A DNA stretch of 34,007 bases from Methanobacteriota archaeon (lineage in GTDB: Bacteria; Myxococcota; UBA727; JABDBI01), in assembly GCA_013288705.1 (NCBI GenBank), contig JABDBI010000018.1, positions 1-34,007 of the forward strand, written 5' to 3'. A program made the position numbers and the translations under genes. The notes beneath the pieces are model-generated. The model saw only the letters and a program-made list of their open reading frames with translations, was not told the DNA's origin and searched no databases. This document shows positions 15,087 to 22,230 of this stretch, one piece after another (the stretch's first letter is position 1; each line of letters begins with the position of its first letter).

Positions 15087-15602
15087 ATGACGTTTCCTAT
15101 TTATATGTTCGCACACTTTATTTATGGCATGGCCATGGCGTTTGGTTGGCAAAAGCGCGTGTTGCGTGAGGGCGATATCATCGGCTTGCCACTCCTCTTA
15201 TCACTGCTGCCGGTTTGTCTCGTCACTGTGCCATGCGGTGTGCTTTTGCTGCGCTATGCCGCAGGCTGGTTTTCACACGGACTGATCATGGGAGAGGCAA
15301 CCATCGCTTACGAGCGCTTTCATTTTGGCATGATCATGCTGGTGTTGTTTGCCGCGTGTGGATCGGCGATCGCGGGCTTTTCTGCCTCGATTTTTTATGT
15401 GAGCCGTGATGTGGGGTGGCAAGCTCAGAGGTTAGCTCGTAGCACAGTCGCAATAATAGCCATTGTTCTTCTGTGTGAATCTCGGCCTATCTTGCACGTG
15501 ACTGGCAATTATTATCTTTGGCAACATCCGGTGGGAATTGTTTCGTTGGTGATCACCGCTGCGCTTTTTCTTTCCTTTTGGTTTATTCGAGAACGTCAAT
15601 AA
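15087..15602 (+). CDS. Multi-pass membrane protein of unknown function
   Basis: 171 aa from ATG 15087 (an in-frame GTG at 15054 is possible). About five hydrophobic segments are visible: FPIYMFAHFIYGMAMAF, IIGLPLLLSLLPVCLVTVPCGVLLL, FGMIMLVLFAACGSAIAGFSASIF, STVAIIAIVLLC and GIVSLVITAALFLSFWFI. I see no known family motif. The stop ends directly before the tsaD ATG, so the two are probably cotranscribed. The tRNA-Arg gene lies on the opposite strand just upstream. Confidence 0.75.
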   Translation: MTFPIYMFAHFIYGMAMAFGWQKRVLREGDIIGLPLLLSLLPVCLVTVPCGVLLLRYAAGWFSHGLIMGEATIAYERFHFGMIMLVLFAACGSAIAGFSASIFYVSRDVGWQAQRLARSTVAIIAIVLLCESRPILHVTGNYYLWQHPVGIVSLVITAALFLSFWFIRERQ

Positions 15603-16631
15603 ATGTTTAAACGCCACCTGCTTGCGATCGAGTCGAGTTGCGATGAATGCGCTGCTGCTGTGCTGAGCCCAACCGGTGAAGTGCTCTCTGATGTCGTGCG
15701 TTCGCAGGTGCAACCCCACGTGCCTTACGGCGGCGTCGTGCCCGAGGTAGCCTCGCGCGTGCATCTGACCGACATCGCTTGGGTGGTGCAAAAGGCGCTT
15801 ACAACTGCAGAAGTGAAGCCTGCGGACATCGGTGCCGTTGGTGTAACTTACGGCCCTGGCCTTGTGGGATCGCTTCTTGTCGGCGTACAGTTCGCCAAAG
15901 GGTTTGCTGAAGCGTTGCAAGTGCCGTGCATCGGTGTGCATCACATTGAAGCGCATCTGCTTGCTGGGCTTGGTGAAGACAATTTTCCACACCCGCCTTT
16001 TATGGCTCTGGTGGTTTCCGGCGGTCATACCGCGCTCTACACCTGCGGTGCGGATTTTGAGATGCGGTTGCTTTCTGAAACCCGCGACGATGCCGCTGGC
16101 GAGGCATTTGATAAGATCGCTAAAATGCTCAACCTCGGCTATCCGGGTGGGCATGTGATCGACAAGCTGGCAGTGTCGGGCAATGCGGATCGCTTTGTAC
16201 TTCCGATCGCCTTGCGACATAAGAAGACGTTGGATTTTTCTTATTCTGGATTAAAGACTTCTGTGCGTAATCTTATCTTTCACCTACGAAAAGAACATGG
16301 CGAGATTGGCGATGGGCTTTTGCATGATCTGTGTGCGAGCGTACAAAAAGCGATTGTTGTGAGCTTGGTGGAAAAAACGATGATCGCTTGTAAGCAATTG
16401 CAGATGACACAGCTCGTTCTAGGGGGTGGTGTGGTTGCTAATTCGCGTTTGCGCGCCGATATGCATTCTGCTTGTTTAGCAAATAAGATCCGTTTATTTA
16501 GTCCAGATCAAAAGCACTGTACCGACAACGCTGTGATGGTTGCAAAAGCCGCACGGCGACGTCTCAATGCGGGTGTTGCCCACGCGCGTTTGTTCGATGT
16601 CATGCCCAATGCGCCTTTGTCTATCGGATAA
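15603..16631 (+). CDS. tsaD: tRNA N6-adenosine threonylcarbamoyltransferase
   Basis: 342 aa, full length. TsaD transfers the threonylcarbamoyl group to A37 of ANN-decoding tRNAs in the cytoplasm, with TsaB and TsaE (not in this window). The ASKHA-fold motifs are present: LLAIESSCDECAAAVL, VVPEVASRVH, GPGLVGSLLVGVQFAKG, GVHHIEAHL with metal-binding His114 and His118, ALVVSGGHTALY, DDAAGEAFDK, and LGGGVVANSRLR near the end. The start directly abuts the preceding membrane-protein gene. It is intact and ordinary. Confidence 0.97.
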   Translation: MFKRHLLAIESSCDECAAAVLSPTGEVLSDVVRSQVQPHVPYGGVVPEVASRVHLTDIAWVVQKALTTAEVKPADIGAVGVTYGPGLVGSLLVGVQFAKGFAEALQVPCIGVHHIEAHLLAGLGEDNFPHPPFMALVVSGGHTALYTCGADFEMRLLSETRDDAAGEAFDKIAKMLNLGYPGGHVIDKLAVSGNADRFVLPIALRHKKTLDFSYSGLKTSVRNLIFHLRKEHGEIGDGLLHDLCASVQKAIVVSLVEKTMIACKQLQMTQLVLGGGVVANSRLRADMHSACLANKIRLFSPDQKHCTDNAVMVAKAARRRLNAGVAHARLFDVMPNAPLSIG

Positions 16632-16733
16632 AATGCGACGCACAATTTGCACATTTCAGTAGCAAAAGCGATTTGTTCTGTGCTAGAAACTGGGAGTTCG
16701 TTTGGTTAACCAACGACGATGAAGGAGAAAACG

Positions 16734-17036
16734 ATGAAAAGACTTTCTAAATTGGCTTTGCTTGCTTGCGTAACCCTGGCGCTTTCTGCTCCAGGTTTTG
16801 CTAACACTGAAATGAAGGCTGGCAACGACACTGCTCCAGCAGCAGGCGCTGCACCAGCACCAACACCAGCACCAACAGCAGCACCAACACCAGTAGCACC
16901 CACTGCTGGCGCAGCTGATGCTCACAAGGAAGATACAAAAGCCAAGCATCACACGGGCAAAGGCAAGCATAAGAAAGCGCCAAAGAAAGATGATAAAGCT
17001 GGCGCAGAGAATGCCAAACCCGAAGGCAACAACTAA
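16734..17036 (+). CDS. Small exported Ala/Pro- and Lys-rich protein
   Basis: 100 aa. ATG 16734 is preferred because GAAGGAG lies about 8 nt upstream; the ATG at 16719 would make that motif coding. Residues 1-23 form a Sec signal peptide (KRLSKLALLACVTLALSAPGFA-N). The mature part has an Ala/Pro-rich stretch (about 37-62) and a strongly basic Lys/His tail (KHHTGKGKHKKAPKKDDKAG). It is low-complexity, with no enzymatic motif; it could bind cell-wall polymers or nucleic acid, but that is only a guess. A clear intrinsic terminator follows 20 nt after the stop, so it forms its own transcription unit. Confidence 0.75.
   Translation: MKRLSKLALLACVTLALSAPGFANTEMKAGNDTAPAAGAAPAPTPAPTAAPTPVAPTAGAADAHKEDTKAKHHTGKGKHKKAPKKDDKAGAENAKPEGNN
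16851..16890 (+). repeat. Hexamer repeat coding the Ala/Pro tract
   Basis: Imperfect tandem GCACCA / ACACCA / GCAGCA units in frame encode APAPTPAPTAAPTP. Slippage at such units could vary the length of the tract. Confidence 0.6.
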
Positions 17037-17055
17037 TTTGCCTTTGTATTGATCG

Positions 17056-17102
17056 CGACCAGGTGGAGCCACTTATCGTGGCCCGCTTGGTCGTTTCTTT
17101 TT
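17056..17102 (+). terminator. Rho-independent terminator
   Basis: CGACCA (17056-17061) pairs with TGGTCG (17088-17093), and inside it GCCAC pairs with GTGGC around TTATC. The stem is followed by TTTCTTTTT. It lies after the small exported protein and before psd. Confidence 0.8.
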
Positions 17103-17111
17103 ACGAGTGAA

Positions 17112-17972
17112 ATGCTGATTGATACTTTATGGAAGCAGGGCCTTCGCTTGCTGCCTAAAACTTTGCTATCTCGTTTGCTTGGTAAGTTTGCGACAATTAC
17201 CGGGCCGAAGGCGTTGGTGAACGCGCAAATTAATGGGTTTAGTCGCATCTTTCATATCGATCTCACCGAAGCAAAAAAGCCTCCTGCTGCATTTAGTTCG
17301 CTGCAAGAATTTTTCACGCGTGAGTTGAAAGAGGGAGTTCGCCCCATAGATTCAGACGAAGATGCGTTGGTTGCCCCATGTGATGGTTTTTGGGGACAAT
17401 CGGGCGAGGTCACAAACGGCCTCATGTTGCAGATCAAAGGCAAAAGTTATCGCACGGCTTCGCTGCTTGGTAGTGAGGAGCATGCCGCGCAGTTTGAAGG
17501 CGGTTCTTACGCGACGTTCTATCTGTCGCCGCGAGATTATCATCGCTTTCACACGCCAATGCGTTGCGCGGTGCAAGAGGCAGTTTATTTTCCTGGCTAT
17601 TTGTGGCCGGTGAATGCGATGGCCGTTCGCAATGTGGATCAACTTTTTTGCGTGAATGAGAGAGTTGCCACGATCTTGCGCGTTGGGGAAAGCACGCAGG
17701 GCACGCTGGCGATGGTGGCGGTGGGTGCGTGCGTAGTCGGTAAAATACGCATGTTTTTCGACGAGACCCTGGCTTCACCTCATGGGTGTCACATCGATCG
17801 GCGACTTTATACGCGCGCAGCTCCCAAGCTTGAAAAAGGTGATCAGATGGGCTGCTTTGAATTTGGTTCCACCATCGTCTTGATTGCCGCGAAGGAAACA
17901 GCCAAGATAGAGTGTCAGCCAGTTTCTACAGTGCTACGGATCGGCACACGGATCGGCAAGGTTCTATGCTAA
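17112..17972 (+). CDS. psd: Phosphatidylserine decarboxylase proenzyme
   Basis: 286 aa from ATG 17112; the upstream in-frame start at 17049 would run through the terminator hairpin. The enzyme converts phosphatidylserine to phosphatidylethanolamine at the inner membrane. Family motifs are SSLQEFFTRELKEGVRPID, LVAPCDG, the FYLSPRDYHRFHTP block with its catalytic His, PVNAMA, and GCFEFGSTIVLI. The last contains the Gly-Ser self-cleavage site that yields the pyruvoyl cofactor (FGST here, LGST in E. coli). Length fits the proteobacterial form. The stop overlaps the start of ktrB by 7 nt. Confidence 0.95.
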   Translation: MLIDTLWKQGLRLLPKTLLSRLLGKFATITGPKALVNAQINGFSRIFHIDLTEAKKPPAAFSSLQEFFTRELKEGVRPIDSDEDALVAPCDGFWGQSGEVTNGLMLQIKGKSYRTASLLGSEEHAAQFEGGSYATFYLSPRDYHRFHTPMRCAVQEAVYFPGYLWPVNAMAVRNVDQLFCVNERVATILRVGESTQGTLAMVAVGACVVGKIRMFFDETLASPHGCHIDRRLYTRAAPKLEKGDQMGCFEFGSTIVLIAAKETAKIECQPVSTVLRIGTRIGKVLC

Positions 17973-19666
17973 GTATGCGGGGGCTTCATTGGTTTTGGTT
18001 AGCGGCAGCCATTTTGGCAGGCACGCTCTTGTTCCTGGAATTTTCTGTAGATGTCGCCACACCATCTCTATGGTCTGACATCGTATTGGCGCTTGATCTC
18101 GCTTTGGTGTTTGGCTTCGTTGGCTACGTCATCCAATGTGCGCTCGTGGAGCGCGATCATTTTGTTGCATTTGCTATTCGAGAAAAAGTGAATTTGCTGC
18201 TCTCTGGTTTTGTGATCGCGGTCATCTTTGTGCCGAGATTAGCGGCAGCAATCGTGATTACACGTCTTGTTGTTGCGGGTGTTTTTGAATCCTTGCGGAC
18301 AAAGATGGGTAAGCAGATCGTCTCAAATATCAACTTGCGGCCCAGCCAAACCTTGGCGCTCAGTTTTATTGGGCTCATTTTGCTCGGGACGATCTTGCTG
18401 ATGTTTCCAGCTGCCACCATCGATGGCAGGGGAACGCCATTTATCGACGCATTGTTTACCGTTACGTCAGCAGCATGCGTCGTAGGGCTGAGCGTGCTCA
18501 ATATTGGCACTTACTTTTCATTTTTTGGGCAGGGGGTGATCTTATTCTGCATGCAGGTGGGTGGTCTTGGCATCATGGTGCTATCTGCGGCATTTTTTAT
18601 TATGGTCTCCGGCGCGATTTCGCGGCGCCATCAGGCCGGGTTTAACCAAGTGCTTGACGTGAGTTCAACCGAGGGATTACGAGCCCTGGTCGCCGCTGTT
18701 GCTGGAGCGACTTTTGTCGTCGAGTTTCTTGGCGCAGCAGTCCTGTTTTTTTCTTGGGGCGACAAGGTAAACGGCTTTAGCGAGAAGCTGTGGTGGTCGA
18801 TTTTTCACGCAGTCTCAGCATTTTGTAATTCAGGTTTGGGACTCGCCCAAGATTCACTGAGTCAATGGGTGTCGAACCCCTACGTTTGTGTCACAATCAT
18901 GATATTGATTATCATTGGTGGAATTGGTTTTTTTGTGATCGCAGATTTATTTGATCCAAAGGTTTGGCAAGTAAAGAAGCCAACCGCTGTTTGGCAGCGT
19001 TTGCAATTGCAAACCAAAGTTGTGTTGGTTACCACCGTTGTACTCAATCTTGCTGGCATGTTGATTTTTCTTTTCGTTGAGTACGATGGCGCCATGCAAG
19101 GACTGGGTATTGGTAGCAAGATTCTCGCCTCGATGTTTCAGTCAGTTACCCTTCGCACTGCCGGTTTTTTCTCGGTGCCACACGGGCAGTTGGCCGGGCC
19201 AACGATTATTTTTTGTATGGTCTGGATGTTCATCGGTGCATCTCCTGGTTCCACTGGCGGTGGTATTAAGACGACAACTGCGGCAGTTGCGGTCATGGCA
19301 GTGCGTGCCATGTTGCGTGGCAGGGATGAGGTTGATTTATTTGGTCGTAAAATTCCGCCAGTTGTGGTGAATCGTGCTCTGAGCATTATTTTTATTGCCA
19401 TGTCTATTCTCATCGTCTTTATTTCACTTTTGCTTGGAACACAGAATTTGCCTTTTGAGCGGCTGTGCTTTGAAGCGTTTTCGGCACTTGGTACAGTTGG
19501 GCTAACGATGGATTTGACACCGCATTTAGATACAACAGGGCGGATTTTAATTATTGCGTTGATGTATATTGGTCGTATTGGGCCTCTGACGATGGCAATG
19601 GCGATTGGCGAAACGCAGCAGATGCAGATATTTCGTTATCCCGAGGGACGTTTGGTTGTTGGTTGA
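17966..19666 (+). CDS. ktrB: Potassium uptake channel subunit, TrkH/KtrB family
   Basis: 566 aa from ATG 17966 (AAGG just upstream; a second ATG lies at 17975). About ten or more hydrophobic helices make up the four membrane-pore-membrane repeats. The four selectivity-filter loops each keep their Gly: SAACVVGLSV, SAFCNSGLGL, LRTAGFFSV and ALGTVGLTM. PGSTGGGIKTTT is the gating loop of the third repeat. The extra ~90 N-terminal residues hold about three further hydrophobic segments. It forms the K+ path and works with the cytoplasmic regulator encoded at 20244. An inserted DUF559 element now separates the two genes. Confidence 0.93.
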   Translation: MLSMRGLHWFWLAAAILAGTLLFLEFSVDVATPSLWSDIVLALDLALVFGFVGYVIQCALVERDHFVAFAIREKVNLLLSGFVIAVIFVPRLAAAIVITRLVVAGVFESLRTKMGKQIVSNINLRPSQTLALSFIGLILLGTILLMFPAATIDGRGTPFIDALFTVTSAACVVGLSVLNIGTYFSFFGQGVILFCMQVGGLGIMVLSAAFFIMVSGAISRRHQAGFNQVLDVSSTEGLRALVAAVAGATFVVEFLGAAVLFFSWGDKVNGFSEKLWWSIFHAVSAFCNSGLGLAQDSLSQWVSNPYVCVTIMILIIIGGIGFFVIADLFDPKVWQVKKPTAVWQRLQLQTKVVLVTTVVLNLAGMLIFLFVEYDGAMQGLGIGSKILASMFQSVTLRTAGFFSVPHGQLAGPTIIFCMVWMFIGASPGSTGGGIKTTTAAVAVMAVRAMLRGRDEVDLFGRKIPPVVVNRALSIIFIAMSILIVFISLLLGTQNLPFERLCFEAFSALGTVGLTMDLTPHLDTTGRILIIALMYIGRIGPLTMAMAIGETQQMQIFRYPEGRLVVG

Positions 19667-19672
19667 GGAGCG
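19660..19672 (+). repeat. Left flanking direct repeat of the DUF559 element
   Basis: TGGTTGAGGAGCG overlaps the ktrB stop codon. It matches 20227-20239 at 12 of 13 positions and may be a target-site duplication. Confidence 0.55.
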
Positions 19673-19705
19673 AAGTGATAACTTACCTGGCTAAGCAAAC
19701 GACAA

Positions 19706-19741
19706 AAATTCCCCCTTTGAAAAAGGGGGTAGGGGGATTTT
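19706..19741 (+). repeat. Left inverted repeat of the DUF559 element
   Basis: AAATT, C5, TTTG, A5, G5, TA, G5, ATTTT. It is identical over 36 nt to the reverse complement of 20167-20202, and over 31 nt to the copy inside hemD. Confidence 0.9.
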
Positions 19742-19806
19742 GCATATCGCTGCCTAGGTCCGTTGTCCAATATGCTTTACAAATCACCCTGGCTAAAAAG
19801 CCTGTC

Positions 19807-20247
19807 ATGTTGCAATACGAAGCTAAGCTAAAGAAATATTCTCGCTCCTTGCGTCAAAACATGACTGACGCAGAAAAAAAACTCTGGTCACGACTGCGTG
19901 GGAAACAGCTTTTAGAAATTCAGTTTTATCGGCAAAAGCCAATTGGAACTTACATCACTGACTTTTACGCGCCTAAAGCGCAGCTTGTGATTGAGATAGA
20001 CGGTTCACAGCACTTTGATGCTGATCACATCGACAGAGATAAAAAAAGAGATGACTATTTACAAAGTAAGGGGCTTATTGTCCTTCGATTTCATAATTTG
20101 CAGGTTCTCAAAGAACTGGAGGGTGTGATTGAGGTGATTTTTCGGACTGTCGCTTCGAAGATTAGGAAAATCCCCCTACCCCCTTTTTCAAAGGGGGAAT
20201 TTGCGGCGCTTGTTAGGCAGGGTGAATGGTTGGGGAGCGGAACTTGA
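19807..20247 (+). CDS. DUF559 (Vsr/PD-(D/E)xK-like) endonuclease-domain protein
   Basis: 146 aa from ATG 19807; MLQYEAKLKKYSRSLRQNMTD is the usual start of this family, although an in-frame GTG at 19675 would add 44 residues coded by the left repeat. Conserved motifs are MTDAEKKLWSRLR, QFYRQKPIGTYITDFYAP, LVIEIDGSQH and RDDYLQSKGLIVLRFHN. These give a restriction-endonuclease-like core (D-...-E-x-D) related to the Vsr mismatch nuclease. The C-terminus (RKIPLPPFSKGEF) is translated from the right inverted repeat. The biological role of DUF559 proteins is unknown to me. The stop overlaps the TTG start of ktrA. Confidence 0.85.
   Translation: MLQYEAKLKKYSRSLRQNMTDAEKKLWSRLRGKQLLEIQFYRQKPIGTYITDFYAPKAQLVIEIDGSQHFDADHIDRDKKRDDYLQSKGLIVLRFHNLQVLKELEGVIEVIFRTVASKIRKIPLPPFSKGEFAALVRQGEWLGSGT
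20167..20202 (-). repeat. Right inverted repeat of the DUF559 element
   Basis: The exact reverse complement of 19706-19741. It forms the 3' end of the DUF559 coding region (residues IPLPPFSKGE). Confidence 0.9.
20227..20239 (+). repeat. Right flanking direct repeat, supplies the ktrA ribosome-binding site
   Basis: TGGTTGGGGAGCG contains GGGGAG (20232-20237), 6 nt before the TTG start of ktrA. The left copy contains GAGGAG at the same place after ktrB. Confidence 0.55.
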
Positions 20248-20936
20248 AACTTTTTGTTGTGCTAGGGCTTGGACAATTTGGGCGTCATACCGCAAAAACA
20301 CTTTATGCGGGTGGTGGCGATGTGCTTGCCATCGACAAAGATGCAGCGCGCGTGGAGCGCATCAAAGATGAAGTAGGACAGGCCATTTGTGCGGATGCGG
20401 GTGACATTGAAACGCTTCGCACCATTGGTGTCGGCAAAGCCGATACAGCGGTCGTTGCCCTTGGTGAAGCAGATTTGGAAGCGAGCATTATGGCTTGCAT
20501 GGCGCTCAGCGATCTGGGTGTAGGCCGCTTGATTGTGCGCGCAGCGTCGGAATTGCAGGGCCGGATTATTTCTCGCGTTGGTGCAACGCGGGTCGTATAC
20601 CCAGAAAAGCAAATGGGTGAGCAGCTTGCCCATTCCATTTTAGCGATGGGTGTGCTCGATCAGGTGAGTTTGCCCACAGGGCAGATTGTCGCCCACATTC
20701 GTCCACGACGGGATTTGATAGGCCAAACATTGGAAGAGTCGCAGATTAGCACGCGCTATCGCTTGGCGGTGATCGGCATTCAAAAACCAAAACGTAGCGT
20801 CGATGACAGGGGCGAGCTTCACGAAGAATTGGTGCTGCATTCTGTTCCACCGCCAGATTCTATCATTGGTGAGGATGACATCTTGATTGTTGTCGGTAGC
20901 CAGGCTCAGGTTGAGGTAATTGCGCGTGAGGATTAG
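20244..20936 (+). CDS. ktrA: Potassium uptake regulatory subunit, TrkA/KtrA family
   Basis: 230 aa from TTG 20244. This start puts KLFVVLGLGQFG at the N-terminus as in the family, and GGGGAG lies 6 nt upstream; the ATG at 20226 lacks a ribosome-binding site. The RCK_N (Rossmann) domain spans about 2-125, with GLGQFG, an acidic residue ending strand 2 (LAIDKD), CADAGDIETLR and AVVALGEADLEAS. The RCK_C domain spans about 140-225 (DLIGQTLEESQISTRYRLAVIGI ... IIGEDDILIVVGS). It gates the KtrB channel in response to nucleotides. Its normal partner gene ends 577 nt upstream because of the inserted DUF559 element. Confidence 0.93.
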   Translation: MKLFVVLGLGQFGRHTAKTLYAGGGDVLAIDKDAARVERIKDEVGQAICADAGDIETLRTIGVGKADTAVVALGEADLEASIMACMALSDLGVGRLIVRAASELQGRIISRVGATRVVYPEKQMGEQLAHSILAMGVLDQVSLPTGQIVAHIRPRRDLIGQTLEESQISTRYRLAVIGIQKPKRSVDDRGELHEELVLHSVPPPDSIIGEDDILIVVGSQAQVEVIARED

Positions 20937-20942
20937 AACTTT

Positions 20943-22172
20943 GTGAGCGAGACTGAGCACAAAACCTATTTGAGTCATCTTGCTCATGTGGCGAAGACCG
21001 CGTTGACTAATCCGAAGCATGTGGAGTTAGCGCAGTGGATAGGCGCTGGCCCGAGCATCCGTGCACGCGCGCGCTTTGCTTTGGCAGCCGCGTTTTTGGT
21101 GGCAGCCCCCACCTTGCTCGTGGGCGTCTTGCGCACGTCGGGTGTACATGACTATGCCAAGGTTTTGAGCACTTACGATGCCTTCACGCACCAGGTGGCT
21201 GCATCCAAACTTCTTGCCGAGAATGTTCGCACCAGCCTTTGGCGTTTTGAGGCGCAACCCGAAGTTGAAAATGAGCGCACTTTGGTACGCGTGACGGATA
21301 TGCTTAGGCTTTCGATCGCTGAACTGATGCGCAGTCGTCCGAGCAGTTTTTCGCAATTTCATATTGAACAGCTTGATGTGTTGGCGGAGCGCGTAGAGGA
21401 GGCTGTTCGGGAAGGGATTTTGCAAAAACAGATTGATCGCAGGAGCGGCGTGCAATCTATGGCACCTGCTCGGCTTGCGTTGATTACTCTGGTGAACGAT
21501 TTCGATATGCTCAGTGCGATCACAGCGGAGGTCGCTCAGAAGCAACGCCACGACGCGCTTCATGCACTCTCGTTGGTGGGGCGTGACCAGCTGATTTTGT
21601 TTTTGGTGCTTTTGTTTGCCATTCCGGTGTTTGTGGGGTTTGTGCCAGGATGGTTGGTGGCGCCTTTGTCGCGTTTGAAGAAAATCGAGCAGCGCATTGA
21701 AGAGGGGAGCACGCGAGATTTGCCGGTGTCTGGTAACGATGAGATTTCGCAACTTGCGCGCACCATCAAAAATGCGTTGGTATGGCGCGAGAGGCTCGAT
21801 CAAAAGAAGTCGGCGAAAATTTTCGAGATTCGCAATGTGCTGCGTGCTGTGATTGGGCAGGTGCGGGAGCCTGTGTTGATCATGGATCGGGAGGGGAAGA
21901 TCAACTATGCGAATGGTGCGGCTGGTGAATTAATTGGCGTCGAAACCCATCGTCTGGAGGGGGGACAACTCTCGGGGCATTTGTTTGCACCGGAATTGTT
22001 TGCGCTGATTGATAACGCGCTGACGGGGGATTTTCCCGATGAGAATGTGCCAGTCAATTTGGAATTTGCCGACGGCCGCGCGCGTGCGATGGCGGTGCGG
22101 CTGAATGCAGTGCGCGATCGCGAGGGCGAGCTGACGCGGATTGTGCTCGTGCTGTTTGAGCAGTCTCAGTAA
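20943..22172 (+). CDS. Membrane HAMP-PAS sensor protein without an output domain
   Basis: 409 aa from GTG 20943. The layout is a cytoplasmic N-terminus, transmembrane segment 1 (about 46-66, FALAAAFLVAAPTLLVGVL), a periplasmic helical domain (about 67-212), transmembrane segment 2 (about 213-235, LILFLVLLFAIPVFVGFVPG), a HAMP domain (WLVAPLSRLKKIEQRIEEG ... GNDEISQLARTIKNAL) and a PAS domain (about 300-405; VREPVLIMDREGKINYANGAAGELIG). The protein ends after PAS, with no kinase, cyclase or methyl-accepting domain. It lies 6 nt after ktrA on the same strand, so it may sense osmotic or redox state and act on the potassium system directly. That link is inferred from position only. Confidence 0.82.
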   Translation: MSETEHKTYLSHLAHVAKTALTNPKHVELAQWIGAGPSIRARARFALAAAFLVAAPTLLVGVLRTSGVHDYAKVLSTYDAFTHQVAASKLLAENVRTSLWRFEAQPEVENERTLVRVTDMLRLSIAELMRSRPSSFSQFHIEQLDVLAERVEEAVREGILQKQIDRRSGVQSMAPARLALITLVNDFDMLSAITAEVAQKQRHDALHALSLVGRDQLILFLVLLFAIPVFVGFVPGWLVAPLSRLKKIEQRIEEGSTRDLPVSGNDEISQLARTIKNALVWRERLDQKKSAKIFEIRNVLRAVIGQVREPVLIMDREGKINYANGAAGELIGVETHRLEGGQLSGHLFAPELFALIDNALTGDFPDENVPVNLEFADGRARAMAVRLNAVRDREGELTRIVLVLFEQSQ

Positions 22173-22193
22173 AAATTTACTTTCTTGTTAGCC

Positions 22194-22223
22194 TTGACAC
22201 TCTGAAGCGATTGCATGGACAAT
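22194..22223 (+). promoter_or_regulatory. Promoter of the PI4K-like gene, possibly leaderless
   Basis: A consensus TTGACA (22194-22199), an 18-nt spacer and GACAAT (22218-22223). The ATG at 22231 begins 7 nt after the -10 box and no Shine-Dalgarno is visible, which suggests that transcription starts at or next to the start codon. Confidence 0.45.
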
Positions 22224-22230
22224 TCCCTCC

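Larger units (their letters stand above)
19660..20239 (+). mobile_element. DUF559-nuclease element with 36-bp inverted repeats and 13-bp flanking duplication
   Basis: The segment between ktrB and ktrA is bounded by TGGTTGAGGAGCG (19660-19672) and TGGTTGGGGAGCG (20227-20239), direct repeats matching at 12 of 13 bases. Just inside lie inverted 36-bp repeats that are identical (19706-19741 and 20167-20202). Weaker inverted similarity (CTGGCTAA against CTGCCTAA) extends outward. The only gene inside is a DUF559 endonuclease. The layout looks like a small inserted element, and the duplication carries the GGGGAG ribosome-binding site used by ktrA. No transposase is present; mobility is inferred. 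Confidence 0.6.

Noticed and set aside
15432..16220. 262-codon open frame on the minus strand opposite tsaD
   Set aside because: It lies antisense to an unmistakable tsaD and a membrane-protein gene, has a shadow composition (Arg/His-rich) and no ribosome-binding site or family motif.
20210..20216. GTTAGGC at the right end of the DUF559 element as an integron attC core site
   Set aside because: There is no matching RYYYAAC partner or attC-like secondary structure, and no integrase.
21027..21803. 258-codon open frame opposite the HAMP-PAS gene
   Set aside because: The sense frame encodes clear membrane, HAMP and PAS segments; the antisense reading is His/Arg/Gln-rich noise.
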